Origin: Salmonirosea aquatica | GTDB lineage: Bacteria > Bacteroidota > Bacteroidia > Cytophagales > Spirosomataceae | DNA length: 64,000 bases | Reading direction: 5' to 3' | Assembly: GCF_009296315.1 (NCBI RefSeq) | Contig: NZ_WHLY01000002.1 | Location: forward strand, 2,772,501 to 2,836,500 | Part shown: in pieces, positions 45,201-52,746 of the stretch | Layout: the number at the start of each line of letters is the position of its first letter | Position numbering within the stretch: position 1 is the first letter of the stretch | The notes under the pieces: generated by a model | What the model saw: only the letters and a program-made list of their open reading frames with translations | What the model was told of the DNA's origin: nothing | Database searches by the model: none | Position numbers and translations under genes: made by a program

Positions 45201-45830
45201 ATGAATGGGCGTCCGAGGGTCGTATATTTCGTTGGTAACCTGATACATGTCGAGGTCGCCGTCTTTGTCGTAGTCGAAAAAGTAGGCCTGCGTGCTGAAT
45301 CCGTCGTCGGCCAGTCCGTACGCCGCGGCTTGCTCCTCAAATTCCGGTACGCCCGCTTTATTCAAACCTTTATTGATGTACAACAGGTTGGTGCGTAGTT
45401 TGGGATCGCTGCGAAAGGAGGCCGACAGGTAGATATCCGGCCATCCGTCCCCGTTGATGTCCACCACCGATACGCCCGTGCACCAGTGGCCTTGTCCACC
45501 TACTCGGGCCTGGTCGGTAATGTCCGTAAATTTCAGTTTTCCCTGGTTGAGGTACAGCTTGTTGGATACCATGTTGCCCGCAAAATACACGTCCATCAGC
45601 CCGTCGCGGTTGAAATCGCCGATGCCCACGCCGCCGCCGTTGTAGATGTTGGCCTGATTGAGAATATTGAGCGTGTCGCTTTCGGTGAGCTGGTTGGCGA
45701 AGGCAATGCCGGTTTGGGCGGCGGGCAATAACTTGAACAGGGTAGGAGCAGGCTGCCCCGAAGCCGGGCCGATGAGCATTGCCAGCAGGGCGATCAGGGA
45801 AAGGTACAGCGTGAGTTTCCGTATATTCAT
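42285..45830 (-). CDS. FG-GAP/VCBS-repeat protein with ASPIC/UnbV domain
   Basis: The 1181-residue secreted protein (signal ending GPASG) is built of many FG-GAP/VCBS repeats of the form D-x-N-x-DG-x-x-D, for example IGDFNRDGLMDVYFAG, VVDINGDGWPDIYLS and AADFDGDGDLDLFVGG. These bind calcium and fold as integrin-like beta-propellers. An ASPIC/UnbV module is in the middle (about 505-590: LGANVRIYYAGNRQQFYEH...LVVTWPDGKQQ), as in CRTAC1-type proteins. It is probably an outer-surface scaffold or binding protein. It is the first of a three-gene run with the haloperoxidase-like and Gfo/Idh/MocA genes. Confidence 0.92.
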   Translation of the reverse strand: MNIRKLTLYLSLIALLAMLIGPASGQPAPTLFKLLPAAQTGIAFANQLTESDTLNILNQANIYNGGGVGIGDFNRDGLMDVYFAGNMVSNKLYLNQGKLKFTDITDQARVGGQGHWCTGVSVVDINGDGWPDIYLSASFRSDPKLRTNLLYINKGLNKAGVPEFEEQAAAYGLADDGFSTQAYFFDYDKDGDLDMYQVTNEIYDPRTPIHFRAKLTDGSAKNTDRLYRNNGNGTFSDVSKAAGITIEGWGHAAAITDLNQDGWPDIYVANDFVSNDLCFINNGDGTFTNQLDAYFKHTGWNAMGTDAVDINNDGYVDVISLEMLPENNLRKKRMLSGNEYYNYLNSAQYGYNHQYVRNVLQINSGPTPLGHPVFNDAAFMAGVYQTDWSWCPLVADFDNDGYRDLIITNGLPRDVTDLDYIEYNNGQSGAGKGFTLAMTDSLPVVKLANYAYRNTNGLVFENTTQAWGMDQLSFGNGAAYADLDNDGDLDVVVNNINDLAFVYENTLNPAAHHLTVSFAGAKGNEASLGANVRIYYAGNRQQFYEHQPARGYLSTDDSRAHFGLGELARLDSLVVTWPDGKQQLLKNVSVDKPLTLSYKDANARRNKPAAFPVSTLFTDVGKKYGLQYKSQEKDFPDFDVQPTLPHKLSQSGPPIAVGDIDNNGFDDFYVGGTSGVPGVFFMQDAQGKFTQDATRFLEKEDRFYEDMGTLLFDADNDGDLDLYLVSGSYEIPPGNAFSNDQLFLNNGKGKFTKSPDALPAGLTNGSCVKAADFDGDGDLDLFVGGRVVSGAYPVPPRSFLLRNDGGKFVDVTDEFFPPLKHIGLVTDALWSDYDNDGKPDLILTGEWLPVIFLKNIGTSFVAFKTGTEPYTGWWNSLVAGDFDNDGDMDYVAGNLGLNTNYTATPQEPMILLAKDIDSNGSIDPMVFCYMKADDGSRQPFPIASRDDLVAQVITMRKKFPTFKSYGLATLTDVWSESDRENALIMQATEMRSSYLENKGDGYFEMKPLPLAAQAAPIFGMKAEDVDGNGTLDLVLVGNDYGMDPNSGRHDAFNGLVLQGDGKGNFSPMPVAKSGFFVPGDAKSLATLHTAKNEDILLATQNQDSLVVFGRGNVYQKNIGQWIKLKADDFSAEIEYKDGSKRRVEFSYGDTYLSQSSRQWPVGKNVRKIAITNFQGKKRVVD

Positions 45831-46000
45831 ATCCTACATTCTCTTAAAAGAGTGCAATTTACTTTTATTTTTTCATTGATTAAAACCCGAACCATGGTTT
45901 GAATCCGGCTAAGTGGCTTATTGAATGCGGGTTATTATAACGAAAAGTTTACTTGGATGATTTTGCAGGGGTACCTTATTGCCAAGAGATAACCAAAATT

Positions 46001-46098
46001 TATACCTGATCGGGACGATAAAAATATTATTCTGTATATTTGTACCCGATAAGGTATATATATATGAATTGTTAATATATTAGACCCGGTCGGGTATA
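46001..46098. promoter_or_regulatory. three 18-bp operators spaced 40 bp apart, with -7 box
   Basis: Three copies of a palindrome close to TATACCCG-N2-CGGGTATA begin at 46001, 46041 and 46081. By my comparison they match the 16 defined positions at 12, 13 and 15. The last ends two bases before the hipB ATG; the middle one overlaps TATATTTG (46035-46042), an exact Bacteroidota -7 box. No good -33 box is seen. HipB in E. coli binds palindromes of similar form (TATCC-N8-GGATA) in its own promoter, so these are almost certainly autoregulatory HipB sites. Confidence 0.8.
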
Positions 46099-46100
46099 GA

Positions 46101-46316
46101 ATGGAAAATCCAATTGCATATTTTGTGAAGAATAAGCGGAAATCGTTAAAGTTGACGCAGATCGATTTGGCGGAGAAATCAGGCGTAGGTCTGCGCTTTA
46201 TCCGGGATCTGGAGCAAGGAAAAGCCACCCTCCGGCTCGACAAGGTAAATCAGGTACTGGATATGTTCGGCTGCGAGGCTGGCCCCATCCGAAAAGAGGA
46301 AAATTATTATGGATAG
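46101..46316 (+). CDS. hipB: HipB-like HTH antitoxin/repressor
   Basis: The 71-residue protein is an XRE-type helix-turn-helix regulator: KNKRKSLKLTQIDLAEKSGVGLRFIRDLEQGKATLRLDKVNQVLDMFG covers the five-helix domain, with recognition helix around GVGLRFIRDLE. Such proteins repress their own operon and bind the HipA/HipT kinase. The stop overlaps the next gene by 8 bp. The start follows the third operator by two bases, so a bound repressor would block the start region directly. Upstream DNA and the gene begin are AT-richer than the neighbours. Confidence 0.92.
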   Translation: MENPIAYFVKNKRKSLKLTQIDLAEKSGVGLRFIRDLEQGKATLRLDKVNQVLDMFGCEAGPIRKEENYYG

Positions 46317-46638
46317 GGCAGGAACAGTATACTACGGAAATATGCCAGCTGGTGTGATCAGTGAAGATGAAGAAGGTTTTACGTTTATATACAACGAAGA
46401 ATATATGGACGCTCAACATCCTCCGGTGAGTCTGACGTTGCCGCTTCGTAACGAACCTTACCAGAGTCGCGTGATGTTTCCGTTTTTTGATGGCTTGATC
46501 CCCGAAGGTTGGCTATTGGATATCGCTGTACAAAGCTGGAAACTCAATCCCAGAGACCGCATGGGGTTGCTCCTCACAGTATGTCAGGATTGTTTGGGAG
46601 CGGTAAGCGTCAGAAGAATTGAAGTTCCCAAGCTATGA
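46309..46638 (+). CDS. HipS-like protein (HipA N-terminal subdomain 1)
   Basis: The 109-residue protein corresponds to the N-terminal subdomain of HipA (Couple_hipA): GTVYYGNMPAGVISEDEEGFTFIYNEEY...VSLTLPLRNEPYQSRVMFPFFDGLIPEGWLLD...MGLLLTVCQDCLGAVSV. In classical HipA this is the first part of the toxin; in HipBST systems it is a separate gene, hipS, whose product is the antitoxin. Here it is complete, with its own ATG overlapping hipB by 8 bp and a stop overlapping the kinase start (ATGA). That arrangement argues for a real separate gene and not a frameshift. Confidence 0.88.
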   Translation: MDRAGTVYYGNMPAGVISEDEEGFTFIYNEEYMDAQHPPVSLTLPLRNEPYQSRVMFPFFDGLIPEGWLLDIAVQSWKLNPRDRMGLLLTVCQDCLGAVSVRRIEVPKL

Positions 46639-47576
46639 TGAATAAATGCCTTTATTGTTATGAACCACTGACTGCCCCGGAGTTGGATTATCATTTTCCG
46701 TGCAGCCAGAAATTCTTTGGGAGCACTAATCCGCCGATTTTGCCACTAGAAAAGGCCGAACTACAAAAAAAGGCCCGAGAGCTTGTCATCCGGAGTATTG
46801 CGGTAACGGGCGTACAACCCAAGCTGTCCTTAGATATTGAGAAAACCGGCACTCAATCGAGCCGATTTACGGTGGTTGGCCTATGGGGGAATTTTATCCT
46901 AAAACCACCCACTGAGCAGTTCGCTTTCCTCCCTGAAAACGAAGACTTAACGATGAAAATGGCGGCCGAGGGCGGTATTGCCACGGCCGAACATACCCTG
47001 ATTCGGCTGAATTCGGGAGAACTAGCCTATCTGACCAGGCGGTTTGACCGACGGGAGGGACAAAAAATTCATATGGAAGATTTGTGCCAGCTTACCGAAA
47101 CGCTTACCGAGCATAAATACCGCGGTTCCCTGGAAAAAATAGGCCGTGCGGTACGGGCTTTCACCACGAACAAGGGACTAGAAGCTTTAAAGCTTTTCGA
47201 GCTTACCGTTTTCTGCTTCATTACGGGCAACGCCGACATGCACCTGAAAAATTTTACGCTCGTCCGCCCGCAAAACGGTGATATAGCTTTATCCCCGGCT
47301 TATGATCTTCTCTCGACCAAACTGGCTTTACCGGAAGATAAGGAGGAGTCGGCCCTAACCATCAATGGCAAAAAAAACAGGCTAAGCCGTACCGACTTCG
47401 ATGCATTGGCGCGTCATCTGGGAATATCACCAAAATCAGTGGAGCGGATATATGATCGGTTTGGAAAAAAAAAGATCATTTGGGAGCGGCTCATCCAGCA
47501 AAGCTTTTTGCCTCCTGAATTACAGGGGACCTATCAGAGTTTACTGATCGAGCGGCTGGACAGAATAGGTGTATAA
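46635..47576 (+). CDS. HipT-like serine/threonine kinase toxin
   Basis: The 313-residue protein is the kinase part of HipA. It has the glycine-rich loop RSIAVTGVQPKLSL (about 53-66; Ser54 and Thr58 are candidate self-phosphorylation sites), ATP-binding Lys90 (FILKPP), the catalytic loop GNADMHLKNF with Asp201, and the metal-binding DLLST Asp224. HipA and HipT phosphorylate aminoacyl-tRNA synthetases (GltX, TrpS) and halt growth; this one's target is unknown. The N-terminus has a CLYC...HFPC pattern that may bind zinc. Translation is coupled to the HipS-like gene by an ATGA overlap. Confidence 0.9.
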   Translation: MMNKCLYCYEPLTAPELDYHFPCSQKFFGSTNPPILPLEKAELQKKARELVIRSIAVTGVQPKLSLDIEKTGTQSSRFTVVGLWGNFILKPPTEQFAFLPENEDLTMKMAAEGGIATAEHTLIRLNSGELAYLTRRFDRREGQKIHMEDLCQLTETLTEHKYRGSLEKIGRAVRAFTTNKGLEALKLFELTVFCFITGNADMHLKNFTLVRPQNGDIALSPAYDLLSTKLALPEDKEESALTINGKKNRLSRTDFDALARHLGISPKSVERIYDRFGKKKIIWERLIQQSFLPPELQGTYQSLLIERLDRIGV

Positions 47577-47655
47577 GGTAGGCCCAGGCTAAAACGCAAA
47601 TTCCATCCCGGTACCCTATCTTTGGGGAAAAATTAATACAACCAACCTTACGCCA

Positions 47656-48792
47656 TTGAGGTACCCCTGCTCCCTTCATAATCGCACAAAGCAACTTGGC
47701 TTCCTCGCCATTTTATACCTGTTGCATCTGACTAGTTGGGCCCAAACCGGAACAGTGACCCTGACGGGTACCGTGACCGACGAAAAAACGGGCGAACCGC
47801 TCCCCTTTGCCAATGTGTACATCAACAATTCGTCCATCGGCACCACCACCAACGAAAAGGGAGCCTACGTACTAACCAACCTACCCATCGGTAGCCTGGA
47901 CGTGGCCGTATCCTACCTGGGCTATACGCCGATCAAACAGACGCTGCGTTTCGAGCAGCCGGGCCGGAAAACGGTGCTGTTCAAGATGAGGGCCGGAATG
48001 GAACTGGAAGGAGTGGTCATTTATTCCAAAAAGAGCAAAAAGCGGGAGCAGCGCCTCAAGATCATCACCCGCGAACTGCTGGGAGCCGGGCCGTTTGGCA
48101 AACTCTGTAAAATCCTGAATCCCGATGTGCTACGGATTTCTATGGAAGATGACGGGCATTTGATGGCGCAATCGACCAGCCCGCTCAAAATTGAAAACCG
48201 CGCCCTGGGCTACATGATTTACCAGGATCTGTACGATTTCGATTTCTACGAAGGCAAAGTATTTTATGGCGGCAATACGCGGTTTGAATTGCTGGAGCCG
48301 AAAAACGAAGCCGAAAAAAACCTGTGGCGCGCCAACCAGCAAAAAGCCTACCAGGGCTCGCTCAAGCAGCTCCTGACCAGCATGGTGACGGATAGCCTGC
48401 GGGAGAACGGATTCCGCGTGTTTCAGGAAATACCCGATTCGCTCCGGCGGTTCAATACCGTCCGGTCGGTGAATGGATTGAATCCCCTCAAAAACCATTT
48501 GCACAACCGGATCGAAGAAATCAGGGGCGCGCAACTGGTCAGACCCGGTGAACTGGAAACCGAGCGGCTGGTGGTGTCTCGTACCAAACTGGAAGTATTC
48601 AATATCAACAAGCACGGTCGCTCACCCTACACGGATATGGGATACGCGTATACGCTGATCACCATGCCGCAGGGCTACATCGTGATTTCGCCCGCAGGCT
48701 GGGTGGTAATGCCCATGGGTTTTGAAATAGCGGGCGATCTGGGCAACGACCGCTTCGCGAACCTGCTACCATCGGACTGGAAACGGGAGTAG
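47656..48792 (+). CDS. secreted protein with carboxypeptidase-like domain
   Basis: The 378-residue protein has a signal peptide (LGFLAILYLLHLTSWAQ), then a CarboxypepD_reg-like beta-sandwich (about 35-115: LTGTVTDEKTGEPLPFANVYINNSSIGTTTNEKGAYVLTNLP, ending FKM). The rest is unassigned, about 250 residues. No barrel-type segments are seen, so it is not a TonB receptor. The only usable start before the signal is TTG at 47656. It begins 80 bp after the toxin gene, may be cotranscribed, but has its own leader with a GGTACC on each side. Confidence 0.8.
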   Translation: MRYPCSLHNRTKQLGFLAILYLLHLTSWAQTGTVTLTGTVTDEKTGEPLPFANVYINNSSIGTTTNEKGAYVLTNLPIGSLDVAVSYLGYTPIKQTLRFEQPGRKTVLFKMRAGMELEGVVIYSKKSKKREQRLKIITRELLGAGPFGKLCKILNPDVLRISMEDDGHLMAQSTSPLKIENRALGYMIYQDLYDFDFYEGKVFYGGNTRFELLEPKNEAEKNLWRANQQKAYQGSLKQLLTSMVTDSLRENGFRVFQEIPDSLRRFNTVRSVNGLNPLKNHLHNRIEEIRGAQLVRPGELETERLVVSRTKLEVFNINKHGRSPYTDMGYAYTLITMPQGYIVISPAGWVVMPMGFEIAGDLGNDRFANLLPSDWKRE

Positions 48793-48861
48793 AGTAGGTA
48801 CAATTCTGCCGTAAAAGAGGAGCAAGCGAATGAAGGCTATCGGTCGCGTGGCAACCGGCGT

Positions 48862-50346
48862 TTATGGCTTTGGATTGCTTACCCACCCCCATTTTTTACC
48901 CTGTAAAACCCACTTGCGATTGTTCCCGGCCATTTCCTGCGCGGGGGCCTGCGGGCGGTAGGCGCGCCACATGGTCGTCACGAAAGGGTCGTAGGTCGTA
49001 GTCTCGGCCTTTGGGCGAGGGTAGGTACCCCGCGCTGCCGCGTAGGGATCATCTTCCCGCATCCAGCGCTCGATGTAATCAAAGTGGGCGTCGTGGTTCC
49101 AGAGTTGGACAGCTTTCAGATAGCGGGCGGCCAGGGCGGTACCTACCCAGGCCTGGGCATTGCAGCAGGTACGGTAGCCTTCGGAGGTTTTGTCCCAGTC
49201 TTGCCACTGATCCGGCGTTTTTTCCTCGTAGGTGTCCCGGTTGCCGTGATGAATGATCATCTGCCACAGCGCGTCCTGGCCAAACCAGCCTTTTCCGTAG
49301 TAGGTCTGCGTATCCTCGTGGAAAACGGCAGTTTCGGGCAACTGCGCCAGGGTAGGGTCATTTAGTAAAATACTCGCAAACAAAATAGGCCACTTGCGGC
49401 CGCTGGAATGCCCCCCGCCTTCGTTCCAGTACCCACCTACCTTCGCTAATCCAGACAGGTCGATGCCGCGCTGAATGAGCTCAAGCGTGAGTTTTTCTTT
49501 CCACTGCCGGGGTACATCCAACATTACCATCAGGCTGGCCATCGATACCAGCCTGGCGTATTCACGGCCGTAGTTGGGCTGGTTTTCGTTGGGAACCAGT
49601 TCCTGCTGCGACCAGCTGAGGATGTGGTCGATCCAGGGACGCTGAAAGTACCTTTCAAAGTCCTCCCAGGAAGGTACCTGCCCGGCGGGTGTGAGAGCGG
49701 GCAGCACCTCCCAGCGAATGTCCTGGGCCCGAAAAATTGGCTTTTCCGTACCCGCATAAGGCGGCCGGAACGCGTCCGTGGGGGGCTCGGACGTGAGGCA
49801 GGTCAGCACGGCGGCGGCTTTCATGACCACCTGACATTTCCTTTCCCCGTCCCACATCAGTTCCTTACAGAAGTGGTCGACGGGAAGTGATGTGTTGCTG
49901 ATGGAGGAAACCAACGATCGATTTGGGACAAAATCCAAGGGTAAAGAAATGGCATCCTTTTTAAGAAATGTGTTGCTGCGCGAATCAAAGCCCTGGGTAT
50001 AGCCCGCTTTCAGCACAATCATGGAGCCATTGCGCAGGCTGTTGTCTGGTTTCAGGCTGGTATCGTTCCAGCGGTTGAGGTTAATTACTGAATTGTCGGA
50101 CTGTACCGGACCCGGCTCCGGCGTGATTTTTACGATTCGCACCGGCCCCACCACCCACCAATCGCCCGTGATGAACTGGCCCGTGCGGGCGGGTTTATCA
50201 AAAGTCCAGGTAATACCGTATTGGCTCACCTCCCGCCGGAGGGCTACCCCAGTCGCTGGTTCTGTCTCGCCTGGGGAAGTCGGTTTAGAGCAGGACAAAA
50301 GAGGGAGGGAGGCCAGTAGCAAAATGTAAGCGGCAATTGTTTTCAT
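48862..50346 (-). CDS. lipoprotein, possible carbohydrate-active enzyme
   Basis: I do not recognise the family with certainty. From the ATG at 50346 the 494-residue product has a lipoprotein signal (LLASLPLLSC, Cys19 lipidated). A first half of beta character is followed by a helical half with aromatic, acidic motifs (GYWNEGGGHSSGRKWP, WFGQDALWQMIIHHGNRDTYEE, YRTCCNAQAWVGTALAARYL) that resemble the alpha/alpha-barrels of polysaccharide lyases and glycoside hydrolases. The 17 residues before the chosen start have no signal character. It is divergent from a glycoside hydrolase gene at 50.6 kb. Confidence 0.7.
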   Translation of the reverse strand: MKTIAAYILLLASLPLLSCSKPTSPGETEPATGVALRREVSQYGITWTFDKPARTGQFITGDWWVVGPVRIVKITPEPGPVQSDNSVINLNRWNDTSLKPDNSLRNGSMIVLKAGYTQGFDSRSNTFLKKDAISLPLDFVPNRSLVSSISNTSLPVDHFCKELMWDGERKCQVVMKAAAVLTCLTSEPPTDAFRPPYAGTEKPIFRAQDIRWEVLPALTPAGQVPSWEDFERYFQRPWIDHILSWSQQELVPNENQPNYGREYARLVSMASLMVMLDVPRQWKEKLTLELIQRGIDLSGLAKVGGYWNEGGGHSSGRKWPILFASILLNDPTLAQLPETAVFHEDTQTYYGKGWFGQDALWQMIIHHGNRDTYEEKTPDQWQDWDKTSEGYRTCCNAQAWVGTALAARYLKAVQLWNHDAHFDYIERWMREDDPYAAARGTYPRPKAETTTYDPFVTTMWRAYRPQAPAQEMAGNNRKWVLQGKKWGWVSNPKP

Positions 50347-50433
50347 AACCTTATCGAACGGATTAAGTCTGATCGCTTGTCTAAAATCTGAATACAAAAC
50401 GGACAGGGTACCTGTTTCTACCGCTGGCCTATG

Positions 50434-50574
50434 CCTATTATTCAGGTAATAGGGCCTTCTAGAAATCTTTTATTTCCGTTGACCTGGATAAAACCTATTT
50501 CGGGCGGACACGTGCAGGCCCCGGCAGTAAGTACCGAAACCAGATCAGTATAAGAAAATCATAAGGCCCTTATG
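50434..50574. promoter_or_regulatory. two palindromes in the 50.3-50.6 kb divergent region
   Basis: CCTATTA-N6-TAATAGG (50434-50453) and a perfect 15-bp palindrome CATAAGG-C-CCTTATG (50560-50574) lie between the divergent lipoprotein and glycoside hydrolase genes. The second is 33 bp before the glycoside hydrolase start and well placed for a repressor. The rest of the 261-bp gap holds one GGTACC and no clear promoter. Confidence 0.4.
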
Positions 50575-50607
50575 TCAGGAATCCGAAGAGAAAAATAATC
50601 AATCGCT

Positions 50608-52068
50608 ATGAGAAAACAAGTACTCCTGTGGCTGATGTGTGGCCTATCGCTTGCTATAGGTCGGGTGTGTGGCCAAAGCAGCCCGATTGCGCTTCATCCC
50701 CAAAATCCGCATTATTTTATCTATAAGGGTAAAACGACCGCCCTGATCACTTCGGCCGAGCATTACGGGGCCGTATTGAATCTTGATTTTGACTATAAAA
50801 AATATCTGAAAACCTTGGCCGACGAAGGCATGAACTACACCCGGATTTTCACGGGTACCTACTACGAAATCCAGGGAGATTTTAATATTGAAAATAATAC
50901 CCTCGCCCCCAAGCCCGACCGGTACCTCGGTCCGTGGCAGAAGGTAGGTGGCGACAAAATGAAGTTCGATTTGTCGAAGTGGAACGAAGCCTACTTTACC
51001 CGGCTTAAAGACTTTCTGGACGAAGCGCGCAAGCACGGTATCATCGTCGAGATTACTTTGTTTTCTTCCATTTATCAGGATAAAACCTGGGGCATTTCAC
51101 CGCAAAACCCAGTCAACAACGTCAATCTTACCGACAGCATCCCGCGCCAGAAGGCCCAAACGCTGGACAACAAGGGGCTTTGGCCCTATCAGCAAGCCTT
51201 TGTGAAAAAGATCGTGACCGAACTGAACGGCTTCGACAACCTCTTTTTCGAAGTGCAGAACGAACCCTGGTCCGACCGGACCGTAGCGGTGTATAACATT
51301 GTCAATAAAGAAGAACTGTTGAAAAATGACTGGACCAACAAGGCCGATTTCGCCGACGAAGCCTCTCTGCAATGGCAGGCTGCCGTGGCCAACACAATCA
51401 CCCAAACCGAGCAAAAGCTAGCCAAAAAGCACCTCATCGCTCAGAACTACACCAATTTCCGCGCCTCCATCCCCGAGGTAGCCCCTACTATTTCCATCAT
51501 CAATTTCCACTACGCCTGGCCCGAGGCGGTACAATGGAATTATCACTATCCGAAGGTAATCGGCTTCGACGAGTCGGGCTTCGCGGGGTCCGACGATGCC
51601 GTGTACCGCCGCCAAGCGTGGCAGTTCATGCTCAGCGGGGGCGGGCTGTTCAATAGCCTCGACTATTCCTTTTCCGTGGGTCACGAAGACGGTAGGGGTA
51701 CCTACAAAGCACCGGGCGGCGGCAGCACGGCCCTGCGGGCACAACTGAAAATACTCGCGGATTTTCTGCATAGCTACGACCTGGAAAAGCTGCGGCCCAA
51801 CTATGCCGGTATCCTCGCCGCGCCGGGCCTGATCACTTATACTTTATCGGACAAAAGTCAGGCGTTTGCCGTGTTTCTGAGAGCGACAGGTACCCGGAAA
51901 TCGACGTTGAAAATCGCCGTGGACAAGGGTACCTATTCCGTAAAAACGCTCGATACGGTTTCGGGAAAATATACCGATTTGGGGGATGCGAAGTCGGTGG
52001 AGGGAGTACTGACGATTCCTATTGACATACCCGCGGGGGAGCTGGCTTTGAAAGTATTGCGGCGGTAG
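50608..52068 (+). CDS. secreted TIM-barrel glycoside hydrolase
   Basis: The 486-residue protein has a signal peptide (about 1-22) and a clan-A TIM-barrel of the GH5/cellulase-like kind. Barrel strands are visible at GMNYTRIFTGTY, HGIIVEITLFS and NLFFEVQNEPWSD, whose Glu (near 218) is the expected acid/base. KVIGFDESGF (near 320) provides the candidate nucleophile Glu. A C-terminal beta domain follows. Substrate is unknown. It is transcribed away from the 48.9 kb lipoprotein and ends at a small terminator. Confidence 0.85.
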   Translation: MRKQVLLWLMCGLSLAIGRVCGQSSPIALHPQNPHYFIYKGKTTALITSAEHYGAVLNLDFDYKKYLKTLADEGMNYTRIFTGTYYEIQGDFNIENNTLAPKPDRYLGPWQKVGGDKMKFDLSKWNEAYFTRLKDFLDEARKHGIIVEITLFSSIYQDKTWGISPQNPVNNVNLTDSIPRQKAQTLDNKGLWPYQQAFVKKIVTELNGFDNLFFEVQNEPWSDRTVAVYNIVNKEELLKNDWTNKADFADEASLQWQAAVANTITQTEQKLAKKHLIAQNYTNFRASIPEVAPTISIINFHYAWPEAVQWNYHYPKVIGFDESGFAGSDDAVYRRQAWQFMLSGGGLFNSLDYSFSVGHEDGRGTYKAPGGGSTALRAQLKILADFLHSYDLEKLRPNYAGILAAPGLITYTLSDKSQAFAVFLRATGTRKSTLKIAVDKGTYSVKTLDTVSGKYTDLGDAKSVEGVLTIPIDIPAGELALKVLRR

Positions 52069-52162
52069 GTACCTTTGGAAGTCTTACATGAATGGAGTTA
52101 TTCCTCGCAGGGTTTTTGGTATATTTGTTAACACTACTGAGAACAAATCTATTATGGATATT

Positions 52163-52184
52163 AAAGGGCCTAATAAGCCCTTTT
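52163..52184 (+). terminator. small intrinsic terminator
   Basis: AAAGGGC, seven-base loop and GCCCTTTT with a T-run about 95 bp after the glycoside hydrolase stop. It also lies only 30 bp before the DUF4160 gene, separating the two. A TATATTTG -7-like box (52120-52127) lies just upstream of it. Confidence 0.6.
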
Positions 52185-52213
52185 AAATCATACATCATGA
52201 ATCCACTCTCTTC

Positions 52214-52450
52214 ATGCCAACAATTCTGATCAAGGATGGGTATCGGTTTTTCTTTTATAGCAACGACCATCTCCCTGAGCATATACACGTCGAAAAGGGA
52301 GACAAAACGGCAAAATTTATCCTGGAACCAATTCTGCCAATAAAATCCAGTAGATTTAACTCCAAAGAGTTGCGAACAATCAGGACAATAATAGAGCGCA
52401 ATTCCGAACTTTTTAAAACCAAATGGAATGAGCATTTTGACAATAAGTAA
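52214..52450 (+). CDS. DUF4160 protein
   Basis: The 78-residue protein matches DUF4160: MPTILIKDGYRFFFYSNDHLPEHIHVEKGDKTAKF followed by SKELRTIRTIIERNSELFKTKWNEHF. The conserved HIHV histidines are present. Function is unknown. Its stop lies 22 bp inside the DUF2442 gene; these two families very often occur as such an overlapping pair, which looks like a toxin-antitoxin-type cassette, though this has not to my knowledge been shown. Confidence 0.9.
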   Translation: MPTILIKDGYRFFFYSNDHLPEHIHVEKGDKTAKFILEPILPIKSSRFNSKELRTIRTIIERNSELFKTKWNEHFDNK

Positions 52451-52664
52451 ATCATCGAATGCTACAGATCTGTCCTTTACACCCGACAAAATGAATGTGT
52501 TTTTGGAGGATGGCAGAGAATTGGCAGTTCCCCTGGAATGGTTTCCTGCTTTAAGGGATGCCACGGTCGAACAATTGAACAACTGGCGGTTTATCGGAAA
52601 CGGCGAGGGTATTCATTGGCCCGAACTCGATGAAGATATTTTGGTTGTTCGTCTGTTGAACTGA
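52428..52664 (+). CDS. DUF2442 protein
   Basis: The 78-residue protein matches DUF2442: LSFTPDKMNVFLEDGRELAVPLEWFPALRDATVEQLNNWRFIGNGEGIHWPELDEDILVVRLL covers the whole domain, including the IHWPELDEDI signature. It overlaps the DUF4160 gene by 23 bp and is probably translationally coupled to it. The pair is free-standing between a terminator and a convergent DUF433 gene. Confidence 0.92.
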   Translation: MSILTISKSSNATDLSFTPDKMNVFLEDGRELAVPLEWFPALRDATVEQLNNWRFIGNGEGIHWPELDEDILVVRLLN

Positions 52665-52746
52665 TGGGGCTCTGTGGGTTATCTATCTGTTAAGATATTC
52701 TAGAGCGAATAGTAGGGGAGATTAATATCAATCAAGCACTTAGCCA

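Noticed and set aside
46309-47576. Split hipA read as a frameshifted single gene
   Set aside because: Both parts have their own ATG, short ATGA-type overlap and complete domains, matching the known HipBST layout; no homopolymer run lies at the junction.
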